A DNA stretch of 61,322 nt, taken from assembly GCF_023638035.1 (NCBI RefSeq), contig NZ_JAKRVX010000011.1, positions 1 through 61,322 on the forward strand, written 5' to 3'. Position 1 is the first letter of the stretch, and each line of letters opens with the position of its first letter. The notes beneath the pieces were generated by a model. It was not told the origin of the DNA. It saw only the letters and a program-made list of their open reading frames with translations, and did no database searches. This document shows, one piece after another, positions 33,692 to 43,156 of the stretch. Both the position numbers and the translations under genes were made by a program. The stretch is from Natronocalculus amylovorans. GTDB lineage: Archaea; Halobacteriota; Halobacteria; Halobacteriales; Haloferacaceae.

Positions 33692-34258
33692 ATGGATCTG
33701 TTGCGTCAATCACTCCTTGATGCGCCAATTATCGAAAAAGGCGAGTACCAGTATTTTGTCCATCCGATCAGCGATGGTGTTCCAATGCTCGAGCCGGAAC
33801 TGCTTCGAGAGATCGTTATTCGGATTATCCGGAAAGCCGAACTCGAAAACGTTGATAAGATTGTGACGCCTGCGGCGATGGGTATCCACATCTCGACTGC
33901 AGTGTCGTTGATGACGGATATCCCACTCGTTGTTATCCGAAAACGAGAGTATGGCTTAGATGGTGAGGTTTCGTTAAGTCAAGAGACCGGCTACTCGGAA
34001 TCGGAGATGTATATTAATGATGTTGAGGCGGGCGATCGTGTCCTCGTGCTTGATGATGTGCTCTCGACTGGCGGAACGATGAAAGCGATTCTTGATGCAT
34101 TGACGGGTATTGGTACTGAGGTTGTGGACGTTGTTGCAGTTATCAAAAAAGCAGGCCCAAACAAATTAGACGATACTGAATACCGTGTTAAAACATTAAT
34201 TAATGTGACTGTTGAAGACGGTGAAGTTGTTATTGTCAATCCGTACGGCGATAATTAG
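33692..34258 (+). CDS. hpt: Purine (hypoxanthine/adenine) phosphoribosyltransferase
   Basis: 188 residues from the ATG at 33692, supported by the TATA box; the longer frame overlaps the upstream pilin. It starts [20 protein letters not shown]. The PRPP-binding motif is [19 protein letters not shown] (residues about 114-132), and [20 protein letters not shown] precedes it. The enzyme salvages free purine bases by joining them to PRPP; haloarchaeal members are usually called HGPRTase-like or APRTase, and the base preference cannot be read from sequence. Confidence 0.88.
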   Translation: MDLLRQSLLDAPIIEKGEYQYFVHPISDGVPMLEPELLREIVIRIIRKAELENVDKIVTPAAMGIHISTAVSLMTDIPLVVIRKREYGLDGEVSLSQETGYSESEMYINDVEAGDRVLVLDDVLSTGGTMKAILDALTGIGTEVVDVVAVIKKAGPNKLDDTEYRVKTLINVTVEDGEVVIVNPYGDN

Positions 34259-34566
34259 CTCACTTCAGGCGGTAAACCCCCTTCCTCAAGGAGCAATGCA
34301 GCGAAAGCCGTGAGCGAGTAGGGTGGGTAGTTCACAACGATCTTATTATCTAGCGTATACACTAAATAAAACTCAAAAAAGGTTTTTTCGGTTATTAAAA
34401 TTCTCTTGAGATACTCCTTGAAATTATACTAATATTTGTAATTCAAACACTCCAAGGCCCCCCAAACCGCTACACTGGAACGCTATATAATATTCCGAGG
34501 TACAAAGCAGTATTTACCGGTAAATAAAGCAATAGATTCATATAGCTAACCCAGATAGAGTTTAGT
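34259..34566. other. Intergenic region upstream of dppA with possible IS-end relic and promoter
   Basis: 308 bases without a gene. The first 80 bases include GGTAAACCCCC, a CTT..AAGG hairpin-like stretch and CAATGCAGCGAAAGCC, which resemble a worn right end of the TnpB-element family (compare 13429), at low confidence. The rest is A+T-rich. CATATAG at about 34537 is a possible TATA box for dppA. A 16-bp palindrome lies at 34511-34526. Confidence 0.4.
34511..34526. promoter_or_regulatory. 16-bp perfect palindrome, candidate operator of the dpp operon
   Basis: TATTTACCGGTAAATA reads the same on both strands. It lies 41-56 bases upstream of the dppA ATG, just upstream of the presumed TATA box (about 34537). 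That position suits an activator or a regulator with dual action. The regulator is unknown. Confidence 0.5.
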
Positions 34567-36555
34567 ATGTCACAGGACACCAAACGATCAAGTAAGGTCC
34601 TTAATCGACGACGACTCCTCCAGGGTGCAGGTGCCGCAGGTGTTGCTGCACTTGCTGGCTGTTCAAGTAACGGCGGTAACGGCAATGGTAACGGTGGTAA
34701 TGGTAACGGTGGTACCGATCAGATTCAGTTCCCACTTGAAATACAACTCGAAACAAATGCCGATAACGACGACCGTGTCCAGCTTGTTGAGCTTATTGCA
34801 GAGTCAATGGAGCAAACGGGCTACTTTGAGACCTCTGTTGAAACATACGAGTGGAACACATACTCTGGTCGCGTTTTAGACACCGAATACGCTGATGAAG
34901 GGCATATTCCATGTATTGGCCTTTCAGGAACATTCAATCCTGGAAGTTTCTGTGATGCGCTTCACCACAGCTCCAACCACGGCCAATGTTGTAACCTCGT
35001 GGGTGTCAGTAACGCCGAACTTGACGACATGATCGACTCTGCGCGATTCGGCAGCACAGAGATTGCTGAAGACCCAGAAGCACGTGGTGCTGCATATGAT
35101 GAAGTATGGCGTATGCTCGCTGATGAACGTTACAGTTCGATTACGCACTTCGGTCTCAACACTGCAGTTGCAAACATGAATGTGCACGGATTTGCCTCGT
35201 ACCCATTCGACGAGACTGTATACAGCTATGCACTCCATGCACCGTTCGACGAACAGGTTGCGTGGCTCGATGAAAGCGGTGCATCACCAAATGATACGGA
35301 TCTGAGCGATCTTCAAGAGGGCGGAACGCTTCGTGTTGGCGTTGGTGCAAACATCGACTCCTTTGACCCACCATACAGTACAGATACCACGTCGACGATG
35401 GCTCAAGGGTTTATTTTTGAGGGGCTTACTGCTACGGATGCAGAAGGTATTGTCTACCCATGGCTTGCAGAATCGTATGAGCTAGTCGATACGAACGACA
35501 TCGAGCGAGTCGCATACGAAGATTACATGATCACCGTTGATGCCGATGAAGACGGTGTAATTGACACTGAGGAGCAAGTAATTGTCCAACATCCAGAAGA
35601 TGATCCAGTCGCAGACGACGAAGTCCGCGTCTTAACCCCTGAAGAAGCAGCCGATGCTGTTGCTGATGATGTCTTTGGCATGCAGTACCGATATGAGCTT
35701 CACGAGGGTGTTGAGTTCTCGAATGGCGAAGAGCTCACCGCAGAACACGTTGTCAACTCCCTTCGACGGTACGAAAACTCCGACCTCTCTGCGCAGACGT
35801 TCGACTCAGTTCTTCATATTGAAGAAGTTGATGAGTACACCGTTGACATCTTTGGTCAAGTTGTTGACGCAGAAGGTGAACGTGAACTTCCTGGATTCCT
35901 TATATTCACTGAAGAGCAGGCCCAAGCAGAAGGTGGCGAAATCGATCCACGACAGGAGTTCACCCCGATCGGAACTGGGCCATACGTGCTTGATGACTTC
36001 TCCGATGAGCAGTTCGCTGAGTACGAACGTAACGATAACTACTGGTTAGAAGACATTGGTGTAGAGAATCTCGAATGGTTCGATGGACCGTCCGACTTCC
36101 CAAACGCACCTGTTATTGAGCGGCTCGAGCTCGAAATCATTCCAGACAATGCAACACGATCGGCTGCACTCCAGAATGACGAGATCGATGTAACAACAGG
36201 GCTTACATCCGCAACACTCGATGACTTCGACGAATCAGATGATTTCTTTGTGTACAGCGTTGAAGCAGGTGGATACGATTACATCCAGTACCCACTCGAT
36301 GTTGAACCATGGGATGATAAACGCCTCCGCCAAGCGGTGAATCATCTCGTTCCACGTGAAGCGATTGTCAGTAACATCTTTGCAGGGTGGGCAAGCGAAG
36401 CATGGACGGATATCCCAGAGCTCGCACGTGGCGCAGGTACCGCTGACTTCGACGCACTCGAAGATGAGATCCGCCCAACCAACGAGTTTGACCCGGAGCG
36501 AGCAGCTGAACTCATCGAAGAAGTTATTGAAGACCGCGGCTACCCGATGAACTAA
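34567..36555 (+). CDS. dppA: Dipeptide/oligopeptide-type ABC substrate-binding lipoprotein, circularly permuted
   Basis: 662 residues. A twin-arginine lipoprotein signal (NRRRLLQ, then LAGC with the lipid cysteine at residue 32) and a Gly/Asn linker come first. Residues about 53-237 (PLEIQLETNADNDDRVQLVE ... YALHAPFDEQVAWLD) match the C-TERMINAL part of SBP_bac_5 proteins. Residues 252-662 (GGTLRVGVGANIDSFDPPYS, then TPIGTGPYVLDDF, RNDNYW, KRLRQAVNHLVPREAIV, FDPERAAELIEE) match the N-TERMINAL two thirds. The chain ends at RGYPMN, exactly where the normal order would continue into the residue-53 block. The frame is intact and ends in a normal stop. It is followed by dppBCDF, so it should serve a Dpp-type importer at the outer membrane face. 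Confidence 0.88.
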   Translation: MSQDTKRSSKVLNRRRLLQGAGAAGVAALAGCSSNGGNGNGNGGNGNGGTDQIQFPLEIQLETNADNDDRVQLVELIAESMEQTGYFETSVETYEWNTYSGRVLDTEYADEGHIPCIGLSGTFNPGSFCDALHHSSNHGQCCNLVGVSNAELDDMIDSARFGSTEIAEDPEARGAAYDEVWRMLADERYSSITHFGLNTAVANMNVHGFASYPFDETVYSYALHAPFDEQVAWLDESGASPNDTDLSDLQEGGTLRVGVGANIDSFDPPYSTDTTSTMAQGFIFEGLTATDAEGIVYPWLAESYELVDTNDIERVAYEDYMITVDADEDGVIDTEEQVIVQHPEDDPVADDEVRVLTPEEAADAVADDVFGMQYRYELHEGVEFSNGEELTAEHVVNSLRRYENSDLSAQTFDSVLHIEEVDEYTVDIFGQVVDAEGERELPGFLIFTEEQAQAEGGEIDPRQEFTPIGTGPYVLDDFSDEQFAEYERNDNYWLEDIGVENLEWFDGPSDFPNAPVIERLELEIIPDNATRSAALQNDEIDVTTGLTSATLDDFDESDDFFVYSVEAGGYDYIQYPLDVEPWDDKRLRQAVNHLVPREAIVSNIFAGWASEAWTDIPELARGAGTADFDALEDEIRPTNEFDPERAAELIEEVIEDRGYPMN

Positions 36556-36612
36556 AATAATCTCTCTCTCTTTATTTGAATTACGTGCTAGGTACTCCGA
36601 TAACACAGTAAC

Positions 36613-37569
36613 ATGAGCTTAAGAAGATTTATACTCAAGCGATTATTGGCAATTATCCCAATCCTGTTTGGGGTCTCCGTAATTACCTTCGCAATGGTCC
36701 ATCTAACTCCGGGGGACCCGATCGATCAGATGATCGGCTTAAACCCGGATATTACTCCCGCAGACGAAGCCCAGATACGGGCACGATATGGGCTTGATGG
36801 CCCAATTTACGAGCAGTATCTCACATGGATGAGCAATGTGCTTGTTGGAGACTTTGGGGAGGTTGTCTACAGCGGTCGAGATGTATCGACAATCGTTATT
36901 GAACGGCTTCCAGAGACGATCGCACTTGGAATATTTGGATGGGTATTTGCGCTTGGAATTGCAATTCCAACCGGAATTTATGCCGCCGTGAATAAAGACA
37001 AATTCGGTGACACAGTAAGCCGATTCGTTGCGCTCTCCGGGATTTCGATTCCGAATTTCTGGCTTGGATTAATGTTGATCCTTGTCATGGCGCTATGGCT
37101 CGGGTTGTGGCCCGTCCTTGCACCATCTCGGTTACCGCTGTATCACCCTGAGATGTTGTGGTTCCTTATTCTACCTGGTGTCACAATTGGGACCGCGGCT
37201 GCAGCGAGCATTATGCGTGTCATGAGAACTGCAATGGCAGAAGAAATGAACAAAGAGTACGTCACTGCAGCACGGGCTAAGGGCCTTCCAGAGAGAAAGG
37301 TTGTATTAAAACACGTTCTCCGAAACTCACTTATTTCAGTTGTCACTCTTGCAGCAACACTCACTGCTGGTATTGTTTCCGGCTCGATTGTTGTTGAGGT
37401 CGTGTTCAATTGGCCTGGACTTGGACGAGAATTCATTAATGCAATCGACCGTCGTGAGGTGAACCTCATTATGGCTATCACGCTATTTACTGGGGTCGCG
37501 ATTATCATTGCGAATTTGATTGCAGACATACTGTACGCAGTACTTGACCCACGAATTAGATATGACTGA
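36613..37569 (+). CDS. dppB: ABC transporter permease DppB
   Basis: 318 residues, six hydrophobic helices. The N-terminal RFILKRLLAIIPILFGVSVI and VHLTPGDPIDQMIG pattern is typical of DppB/OppB. The coupling motif with the ATPases is EYVTAARAKGLPERKVVLKH (EAA loop), about residues 216-235. Follows dppA after 57 bases; its stop overlaps the dppC start. Confidence 0.92.
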   Translation: MSLRRFILKRLLAIIPILFGVSVITFAMVHLTPGDPIDQMIGLNPDITPADEAQIRARYGLDGPIYEQYLTWMSNVLVGDFGEVVYSGRDVSTIVIERLPETIALGIFGWVFALGIAIPTGIYAAVNKDKFGDTVSRFVALSGISIPNFWLGLMLILVMALWLGLWPVLAPSRLPLYHPEMLWFLILPGVTIGTAAAASIMRVMRTAMAEEMNKEYVTAARAKGLPERKVVLKHVLRNSLISVVTLAATLTAGIVSGSIVVEVVFNWPGLGREFINAIDRREVNLIMAITLFTGVAIIIANLIADILYAVLDPRIRYD

Positions 37570-38617
37570 TACACAAAATATTTCAGCCGGTCGCGGACGT
37601 ATCCAGATCACAGGGTTCGACCCAGAGCGTGTTACGGAGCGAGAGCCCCTCTCTGACTGGACTGAAGAGACAGGAACAGGCACACAAAGTAGATGGAAAC
37701 GTGGCTTCAAACGGTTCGTAAGAAATCGATCCGCCATGATCGGCGTAATTGTCGTTTCGATAATGTCGCTGCTTGCGATCTTTTCGCGGCCGATCGAATT
37801 CTTTGGATTCGTTGTCCAACCGTTTGCGATCGCACCATACGACCCGACAACAATTCTCTATCTCCAGGATCCGACAGTAAATGTGTACGATCCACCATCA
37901 AGTGCGCATCCAATGGGAATCGATGGGTCTGGGCGTGACTTGTTCTCACGTATCCTCTATGGGGGCCGATACAGCCTTTCGATTGGTTTTGTTGTCGTGG
38001 GACTTACCGCGAGTGTCGGTTTGGTCTATGGTGGTATCTCTGGATACTACGGTGGCTGGGTTGACGAACTGATGATGCGCATTGTTGATACAATCTACGC
38101 CTTCCCGGGTATTGTCCTTGCACTCATCATTGTTGCAATTCTTGGTGGGGGCTACTGGCAGCTTGTCCTTGCATTCTCCTTATTTGGATGGAATGGATAC
38201 GCGCGTCTTGTCCGCGGAGAGGTGTTGAAAATCAAGCAAAACGAGTACGTACTTGCAGCCAAAGCGCTTGGTGCACGCGATCGATCTGTTATCTTTAAAC
38301 ACATTCTGCCGAACGCAATGCCACCATTGCTTGTACTTGCATCACTCAGTATCGGTACGGTCGTGATTGGTGTTGCAGCACTTGGCTTCCTTGGATTGGG
38401 AATGCCACCAGGAACTGCAGAGTGGGGTACGATGCTTGACGCAACCCGTGAAACGCTAATCCAGGGTCCAGATGGACAGATTCCATGGTGGGCAACGATC
38501 TACCCCGGAATGGCAATCTTCATCTTTGTTATGTCAATGAATATGATTGGTGACGGTGTAAACGATGCATTGGATGCACAGGAAACTGGTGCTGGTGAAC
38601 AAGCAGGTGGCGTCTAA
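37562..38617 (+). CDS. dppC: ABC transporter permease DppC
   Basis: 351 residues from the ATG at 37562, which overlaps the dppB stop by eight bases; a longer frame starts inside dppB and is rejected. An N-terminal soluble stretch of about 50 residues precedes RNRSAMIGVIVVSIMSLLAI. PMGIDGSGRDLFSRILYGGR is the DppC/OppC signature, and the EAA loop is NEYVLAAKALGARDRSVIFK. Pairs with DppB to form the membrane channel. Confidence 0.92.
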   Translation: MTDTQNISAGRGRIQITGFDPERVTEREPLSDWTEETGTGTQSRWKRGFKRFVRNRSAMIGVIVVSIMSLLAIFSRPIEFFGFVVQPFAIAPYDPTTILYLQDPTVNVYDPPSSAHPMGIDGSGRDLFSRILYGGRYSLSIGFVVVGLTASVGLVYGGISGYYGGWVDELMMRIVDTIYAFPGIVLALIIVAILGGGYWQLVLAFSLFGWNGYARLVRGEVLKIKQNEYVLAAKALGARDRSVIFKHILPNAMPPLLVLASLSIGTVVIGVAALGFLGLGMPPGTAEWGTMLDATRETLIQGPDGQIPWWATIYPGMAIFIFVMSMNMIGDGVNDALDAQETGAGEQAGGV

Positions 38618-39699
38618 TGGCACTACTTGAAATAAAAGATCTCACGGTGAGATTTTATACACAAGAAGGTGTTGTGACTGCAGTTGACAATCTCTCCTAC
38701 CAGATCAAACGTGGTGAGAAGTTTGGTGTTGTTGGTGAAAGTGGCGCAGGCAAAAGCGTCACAGCACTCTCTTTGATGCGGCTTATTGACTCACCAGGAC
38801 GCATCGAAAGCGGGGAGATCCTATTTAAAGGACAAAACATCTTGGATATGACTGAAAAAGAAGTCAGAAGCCTTCGTGGAAACGAGATCTCAATGATCTT
38901 CCAAGATGCGCAAACTGCTTTGAATCCAGTGTACACTGTTGGTGAGCAGATCTCAGAAGCGATGCGACATCACTTGGGCTATAGCAATGAGGAAGCTCGC
39001 GAACGTTCAATCCAACTACTCGATCAAGTTGGAATCCCAGAGGCAGAGACAAGGTACAGTGATTACCCACACGAATTCTCAGGAGGAATGCAACAGCGTG
39101 CGGTGATTGCGATGGCACTGTCATGTGACCCGGACCTACTGCTCTGCGACGAGCCAACGACGGCACTTGACGTGACCATTGAAACACAAATTCTTGATCT
39201 TATTGAGGAGCTTGCAGATGAGTTTGACACTGCAGTTCAACTGATCACACATGATCTAGGAGTTGTTGCTGACATCTGCGATCGTGTAATGGTGATGTAT
39301 GCTGGCAAACCAGTGGAGAAAGCTCCTGTAGAGGAGCTGTATTATGATCCAAAACACCCATACACCGTCGGATTGATGAGCTCGATTCCACGTGTTGGTG
39401 ATACTAGAGATCGACTGCAGACAATTCCGGGGACGATGCCAGACCTCGTTGAGCTTCCACCAGGATGCAGCTTCCACCCTCGGTGTCCATTTGCAGAAGA
39501 CGCCTGTACAACAACAGAGCCCGCACTGATAGATATCGAATCCTCAGATGAAGCAACAGTAGACAGTTCTCGTGCTGCTGCCTGTCTGGAGTATACTGAT
39601 CAGTTACAAAATGGACTTGATTACGAGGTGCGTGTTGTTGATGAGAACACCGGTTCGGAGATGAACCCGACACAAACAGGAGGGTCGCAAAATGTCTAA
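38617..39699 (+). CDS. dppD: ABC transporter ATP-binding protein DppD
   Basis: 360 residues. Walker A GESGAGKSVTALSLMR, signature EFSGGMQQRAVIAMAL, Walker B DLLLCDEPTTALDVTIETQI and the switch histidine in LITHDLGVVADICD. The C-terminal oligopeptide-type extension has the cysteine cluster PPGCSFHPRCPFAEDAC, which in relatives can carry an iron-sulfur cluster. The start shares one base with the dppC stop. Confidence 0.93.
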   Translation: MALLEIKDLTVRFYTQEGVVTAVDNLSYQIKRGEKFGVVGESGAGKSVTALSLMRLIDSPGRIESGEILFKGQNILDMTEKEVRSLRGNEISMIFQDAQTALNPVYTVGEQISEAMRHHLGYSNEEARERSIQLLDQVGIPEAETRYSDYPHEFSGGMQQRAVIAMALSCDPDLLLCDEPTTALDVTIETQILDLIEELADEFDTAVQLITHDLGVVADICDRVMVMYAGKPVEKAPVEELYYDPKHPYTVGLMSSIPRVGDTRDRLQTIPGTMPDLVELPPGCSFHPRCPFAEDACTTTEPALIDIESSDEATVDSSRAAACLEYTDQLQNGLDYEVRVVDENTGSEMNPTQTGGSQNV

Positions 39700-41059
39700 C
39701 CAAACTGATAGCCCGATCTTGCGGGCGGAGAATCTGAAAAAATACTACGATACTAGTGGTGGGTTTGTTGAGAGTTTACTCAACCGAGGGAATACTGTCA
39801 AAGCAGTTGATGGCGTTAGCCTCGAACTTCGCGAAGGTGAAACACTCGGTGTTGTCGGTGAGAGTGGCTGTGGAAAAACGACGCTTGGTCGGAGTTTGAT
39901 CAGGCTTATTGAACCAACGGATGGGTCTGTGTACTACCGAGGCGATGATATTACTACCATCTCAAAAAAGGAACTCCGATCGCTTCGAAAAGATATCCAG
40001 TATATCTTCCAAGACCCATTCTCAAGCCTTAATCCACGATTGACAGTCGGTGATATCATTGGAGAGCCACTGGATATTCATGGGCTTGCAAGTGGACAGG
40101 AACGTGAGGAACGAATATATGAACTGCTCGAAATTGTCGGGCTAAATCCAAGTCATGCACGTCGATATCCACACGAATTTTCAGGGGGACAACGACAACG
40201 GATCGGTATTGCCAGAGCACTTGCAGTTGATCCAGAGGTAATCATTTGCGACGAGCCGGTGAGCGCATTAGACGTGAGTGTCCAAGCCCAGATCCTCAAT
40301 CTACTTGAGGACCTTCAAGATGAGTTTGGACTCTCTTATATATTTATTGCACACGATCTGAGTGTTGTTGAACATATCTCAGACCGTGTTGCAGTGATGT
40401 ACCTTGGTAAAATTGCGGAAATTGGACGCACTGAAGAGGTATTCACACCGCCATACCACCCATACGCTGAGGCGTTGCTCTCTGCTATTCCGGAGCCAGA
40501 CCCGCTATGGGAGGGTGAACAGATATTCTTGTCAGGAACGGTGCCATCGCCGATCGATCCGCCGTCAGGATGTTCATTCCATACGCGATGTCCACGTATC
40601 ATCCAGCCAGAGAGCTACGAGATGGAACAGGCCACGTGGCGGTCGATAATGGATTTCAAACAGCGTGCTGCAGGTGCGGATTCACTTGAGGCACTTACTG
40701 CGGTTAATACCGATGCAGACACATACACCGATCGCACTGACCCACGTGAACTACCATTCGGCGAGTTTGAGACGCTCGTTAGAAACGAATTCTCTATCCC
40801 AGACCCAATTTCGGACTCTCAAGCTGAAGCAACTTTCGTCGATGTATTAGAAACACTTCACAGCGATTCGCTTGCTATCGGGATTGACCGTGTGAGAGAG
40901 GCATTTATTTCACCGTGTGAGGAGCAATCACCTGAACTAATCGCAAATAGTGAGACACATCACATTTCTTGCTTACTCTACGATGATGAACTCGGTAGCG
41001 ACACAGGATATCAGACAGAGACAAATGGGCAGGACAATGAAACTGCACTAAGCAATTAG
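39692..41059 (+). CDS. dppF: ABC transporter ATP-binding protein DppF
   Basis: 455 residues. Walker [18 protein letters not shown], signature [20 protein letters not shown], Walker [21 protein letters not shown], switch His in [14 protein letters not shown]. The cysteine pair [14 protein letters not shown] follows. After about residue 310 there is a 140-residue haloarchaeal extension, mostly acidic, with no catalytic motif; it ends with [12 protein letters not shown] and DNETALSN. The start overlaps the dppD stop by eight bases. Last gene of the dpp operon. Confidence 0.92.
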   Translation: MSNQTDSPILRAENLKKYYDTSGGFVESLLNRGNTVKAVDGVSLELREGETLGVVGESGCGKTTLGRSLIRLIEPTDGSVYYRGDDITTISKKELRSLRKDIQYIFQDPFSSLNPRLTVGDIIGEPLDIHGLASGQEREERIYELLEIVGLNPSHARRYPHEFSGGQRQRIGIARALAVDPEVIICDEPVSALDVSVQAQILNLLEDLQDEFGLSYIFIAHDLSVVEHISDRVAVMYLGKIAEIGRTEEVFTPPYHPYAEALLSAIPEPDPLWEGEQIFLSGTVPSPIDPPSGCSFHTRCPRIIQPESYEMEQATWRSIMDFKQRAAGADSLEALTAVNTDADTYTDRTDPRELPFGEFETLVRNEFSIPDPISDSQAEATFVDVLETLHSDSLAIGIDRVREAFISPCEEQSPELIANSETHHISCLLYDDELGSDTGYQTETNGQDNETALSN

Positions 41060-41165
41060 TGTATCTAAAACGACAGTAGATGTATAAATCATATAGAACG
41101 ACGTACTGTTTATTTGAGGTGAGTGAACCCAACGTTTTAACGGCTACACTGCTGAGAGGGTACTA

Positions 41166-41702
41166 ATGCGTCGGATTTATGAGTCAGATGCTCTTCGCCG
41201 CGATGATGGGCCCTTTTCTCCGACAGAAGTGAAACGGCAAAAACGACCACAGCGAAACGGAACTGGTGAGCCATCCTTTTTGAGCAAGTTTATTCCACAA
41301 GCAATGGCTAATAAAGCAGTGTACGTGTCAGTCACGACACCGCGTAAAACATACCCACGTGGTGTACCGATTCCATTTAGCGTTCATTTTAAAAACTCGA
41401 TGCCATTTTCAGTATCGATTCCAACGAAATCGCCGCTACTGTGGACCTGGAACATTGATGAGATTATAGAAGCGTCGCACGTTTCGGTCCGTGACCCGCC
41501 CGATGAAACCGATCGGTTTGGATTCAATCGCGGTGAACGCAAAACGTTCACGCGTCGGTGGTCACAATCATTTCGGCTAACTGACTCAACATGGGAACCC
41601 GCAGCCACTGGTAGGTACACAATTGGTGTCGGTATTAATGTCGACGATCCTGTGTCGGCTGGGTTGTATGATGAGGTAACGATCGAGATTGTTGATGAGT
41701 AG
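41166..41702 (+). CDS. Haloarchaeal conserved protein, immunoglobulin-like domain
   Basis: 178 residues, no signal peptide. The N-terminal 45 residues are basic and probably flexible. Residues about 50-175 alternate beta strands (AVYVSVTTPRKTYPRGVPIP, FSVHFKNSMPFSVSIPTKSP, WEPAATGRYTIGVGINVD), like BsuPI/immunoglobulin-type folds found in some proteinase-inhibitor domains. The fold comparison is by eye only and the function is unknown. It lies 106 bases after dppF, so could be read through but has its own start region. Confidence 0.6.
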   Translation: MRRIYESDALRRDDGPFSPTEVKRQKRPQRNGTGEPSFLSKFIPQAMANKAVYVSVTTPRKTYPRGVPIPFSVHFKNSMPFSVSIPTKSPLLWTWNIDEIIEASHVSVRDPPDETDRFGFNRGERKTFTRRWSQSFRLTDSTWEPAATGRYTIGVGINVDDPVSAGLYDEVTIEIVDE

Positions 41703-41789
41703 TCGCTTACAATTCAGTAGGTAAGAGCCTCGTCTCTATTCTATTCCGGTTTTTAATTACGTGTACCACATAAATGCTTAAATTCCGTC

Positions 41790-42225
41790 TTGACATCCTC
41801 CACACGACTTCAGTCGTGGGATTCCTTGCGCTTGGGGTCGGGCGTTCCGACGCCAACGAAGGCAACTTTCCAACCTCAGTGGTTGGTCTCGGTTTGTAGG
41901 TTGTGCGTCGGGTGGTGAGCGCGTGGTGATGCCAGTCCGTTCAGACTCCCTCTGCTAACACCGTAGGATCGTGCCATCGACCCGGCTCGGACTCTTGTCC
42001 GAGCCTCACTTGGGCAGGGTTGCTTTTTGTTAGTGGAGACCCCAATCCAACTCCAATTTTCCCGAGCGAGTTATGGAAACATCCGACCCCATTCGGGCTA
42101 AGTATTGCGGTTTTTACGGAGATTCGTCGGATTCATCCTACGTCCACAAGAGCATTGCTCTTGTGCAGCCCACCAGAACGCAGAGCGTTCTGGGGACGAC
42201 TAAAGTCGTGCGGTTTCTCCTTGAC
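41790..42225 (-). mobile_element. TnpB-type element without transposase (MITE/PATE-like), both ends present
   Basis: The right end TTGACATCCTCC plus the CACGACTTCAGTCGTGG hairpin (41790-41820) matches that of the intact element at 57416. The left end TCGGATTCATCC (42127) carries two perfect hairpins with three-base loops, CACAAGAGC-ATT-GCTCTTGTG (42145-42165) and CCAGAACGC-AGA-GCGTTCTGG (42173-42193), and ends with TTTCTCC. Between them are about 300 bases with no TnpB frame, but a CGTGCCATCGAC stretch near 41971 recalls the tnpB 3' coding region at 2020. The outermost left arms are partly mutated. It needs transposase in trans. Confidence 0.75.
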
Positions 42226-42241
42226 TTTGTGTAATACCGAG

Positions 42242-43102
42242 TTATGCGGTTATCCCGCTATCTGTTGGTGCAGATTCAATGACTTCCGGGTCAAGTTCCA
42301 GAAGCCGCTCAGTGCAGTCCCCACATTCGACTGCAACTATCTCATATGTATGACAGCATGATTCTGCAGTTGTCGATCCGATCGAGATTTCTCCACCACA
42401 TGCAGGACATAATTCATGGAATGAGCGCAATGATTTGAGGATGTTCAGCCGCTGTGAGAGTGGCACATCCCCCCACTGTGCTGTTGTTTCGGATAACAGT
42501 TCATGGGTTGATACGTCTGCAATAAGTGCTGCATCACCCGGCCATTTCTGTACCCGTCGGTTTACGGTCACTGCAGGATACGATCGATCCTCGATGGTGA
42601 GGTCGTCTTCAGACACATCAAATAATGCCGCAAGTGATTCATTGCTAACACCAGTAGACCGATACGTTTCAAATCGATCCGCAAGGTTTCCAGCAAATGA
42701 CTCTGTGAGACAAATATCCATTCCATCCATACATGGCTCCACCGCACCAACCTCAATCAAAAACTCTTCTGGATTAATTGCGTTCTCTTTTGCGTACTCC
42801 ATTCGTTCGATCGTTTCCCAGGTTTCGGTGTCTTCAGGTGCTTTCCCAAAGAGCTCAAGCACCGCTGTTGGCAGGTACCGCTTTGTTAATTCCGGTGTGC
42901 CGGGAACGAGATAGCCTCGCACATAGATTGCTGCAAGCGACCCAGCCACAACCGGAACTGCAGCAAGCGGACTGATAATTGCAACGGCGACGGTGAGTGC
43001 ACCTGCAATCATAATATTCACTGCAGTACATGGGAGACATCGATTCTCACCAGTGTACTCTGGCTGGTGTATCCGTTCATAAAACGATGAGAGAGCCGAC
43101 AT
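42242..43102 (-). CDS. Membrane protein with C-terminal zinc-ribbon, unknown function
   Basis: 286 residues. Residues 22-66 contain two hydrophobic helices (NIMIAGALTVAVAIISPLAA and VPVVAGSLAAIYVRGYLVPG). The middle region is acidic and helical. The C-terminal region, about residues 225-275, has paired cysteines ELCPACGGEI, AESCCHTYEI and VECGDCTERL, consistent with a zinc ribbon. I do not recognise the family. The transposase-less element ends 17 bases from its stop codon, so its terminator region was probably disturbed. Confidence 0.65.
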   Translation of the reverse strand: MSALSSFYERIHQPEYTGENRCLPCTAVNIMIAGALTVAVAIISPLAAVPVVAGSLAAIYVRGYLVPGTPELTKRYLPTAVLELFGKAPEDTETWETIERMEYAKENAINPEEFLIEVGAVEPCMDGMDICLTESFAGNLADRFETYRSTGVSNESLAALFDVSEDDLTIEDRSYPAVTVNRRVQKWPGDAALIADVSTHELLSETTAQWGDVPLSQRLNILKSLRSFHELCPACGGEISIGSTTAESCCHTYEIVAVECGDCTERLLELDPEVIESAPTDSGITA

Positions 43103-43156
43103 AGCTGTCAGCTAGTACAAGCTACCGTTGAATATATGTGTTGCTCGTCAATGGGG

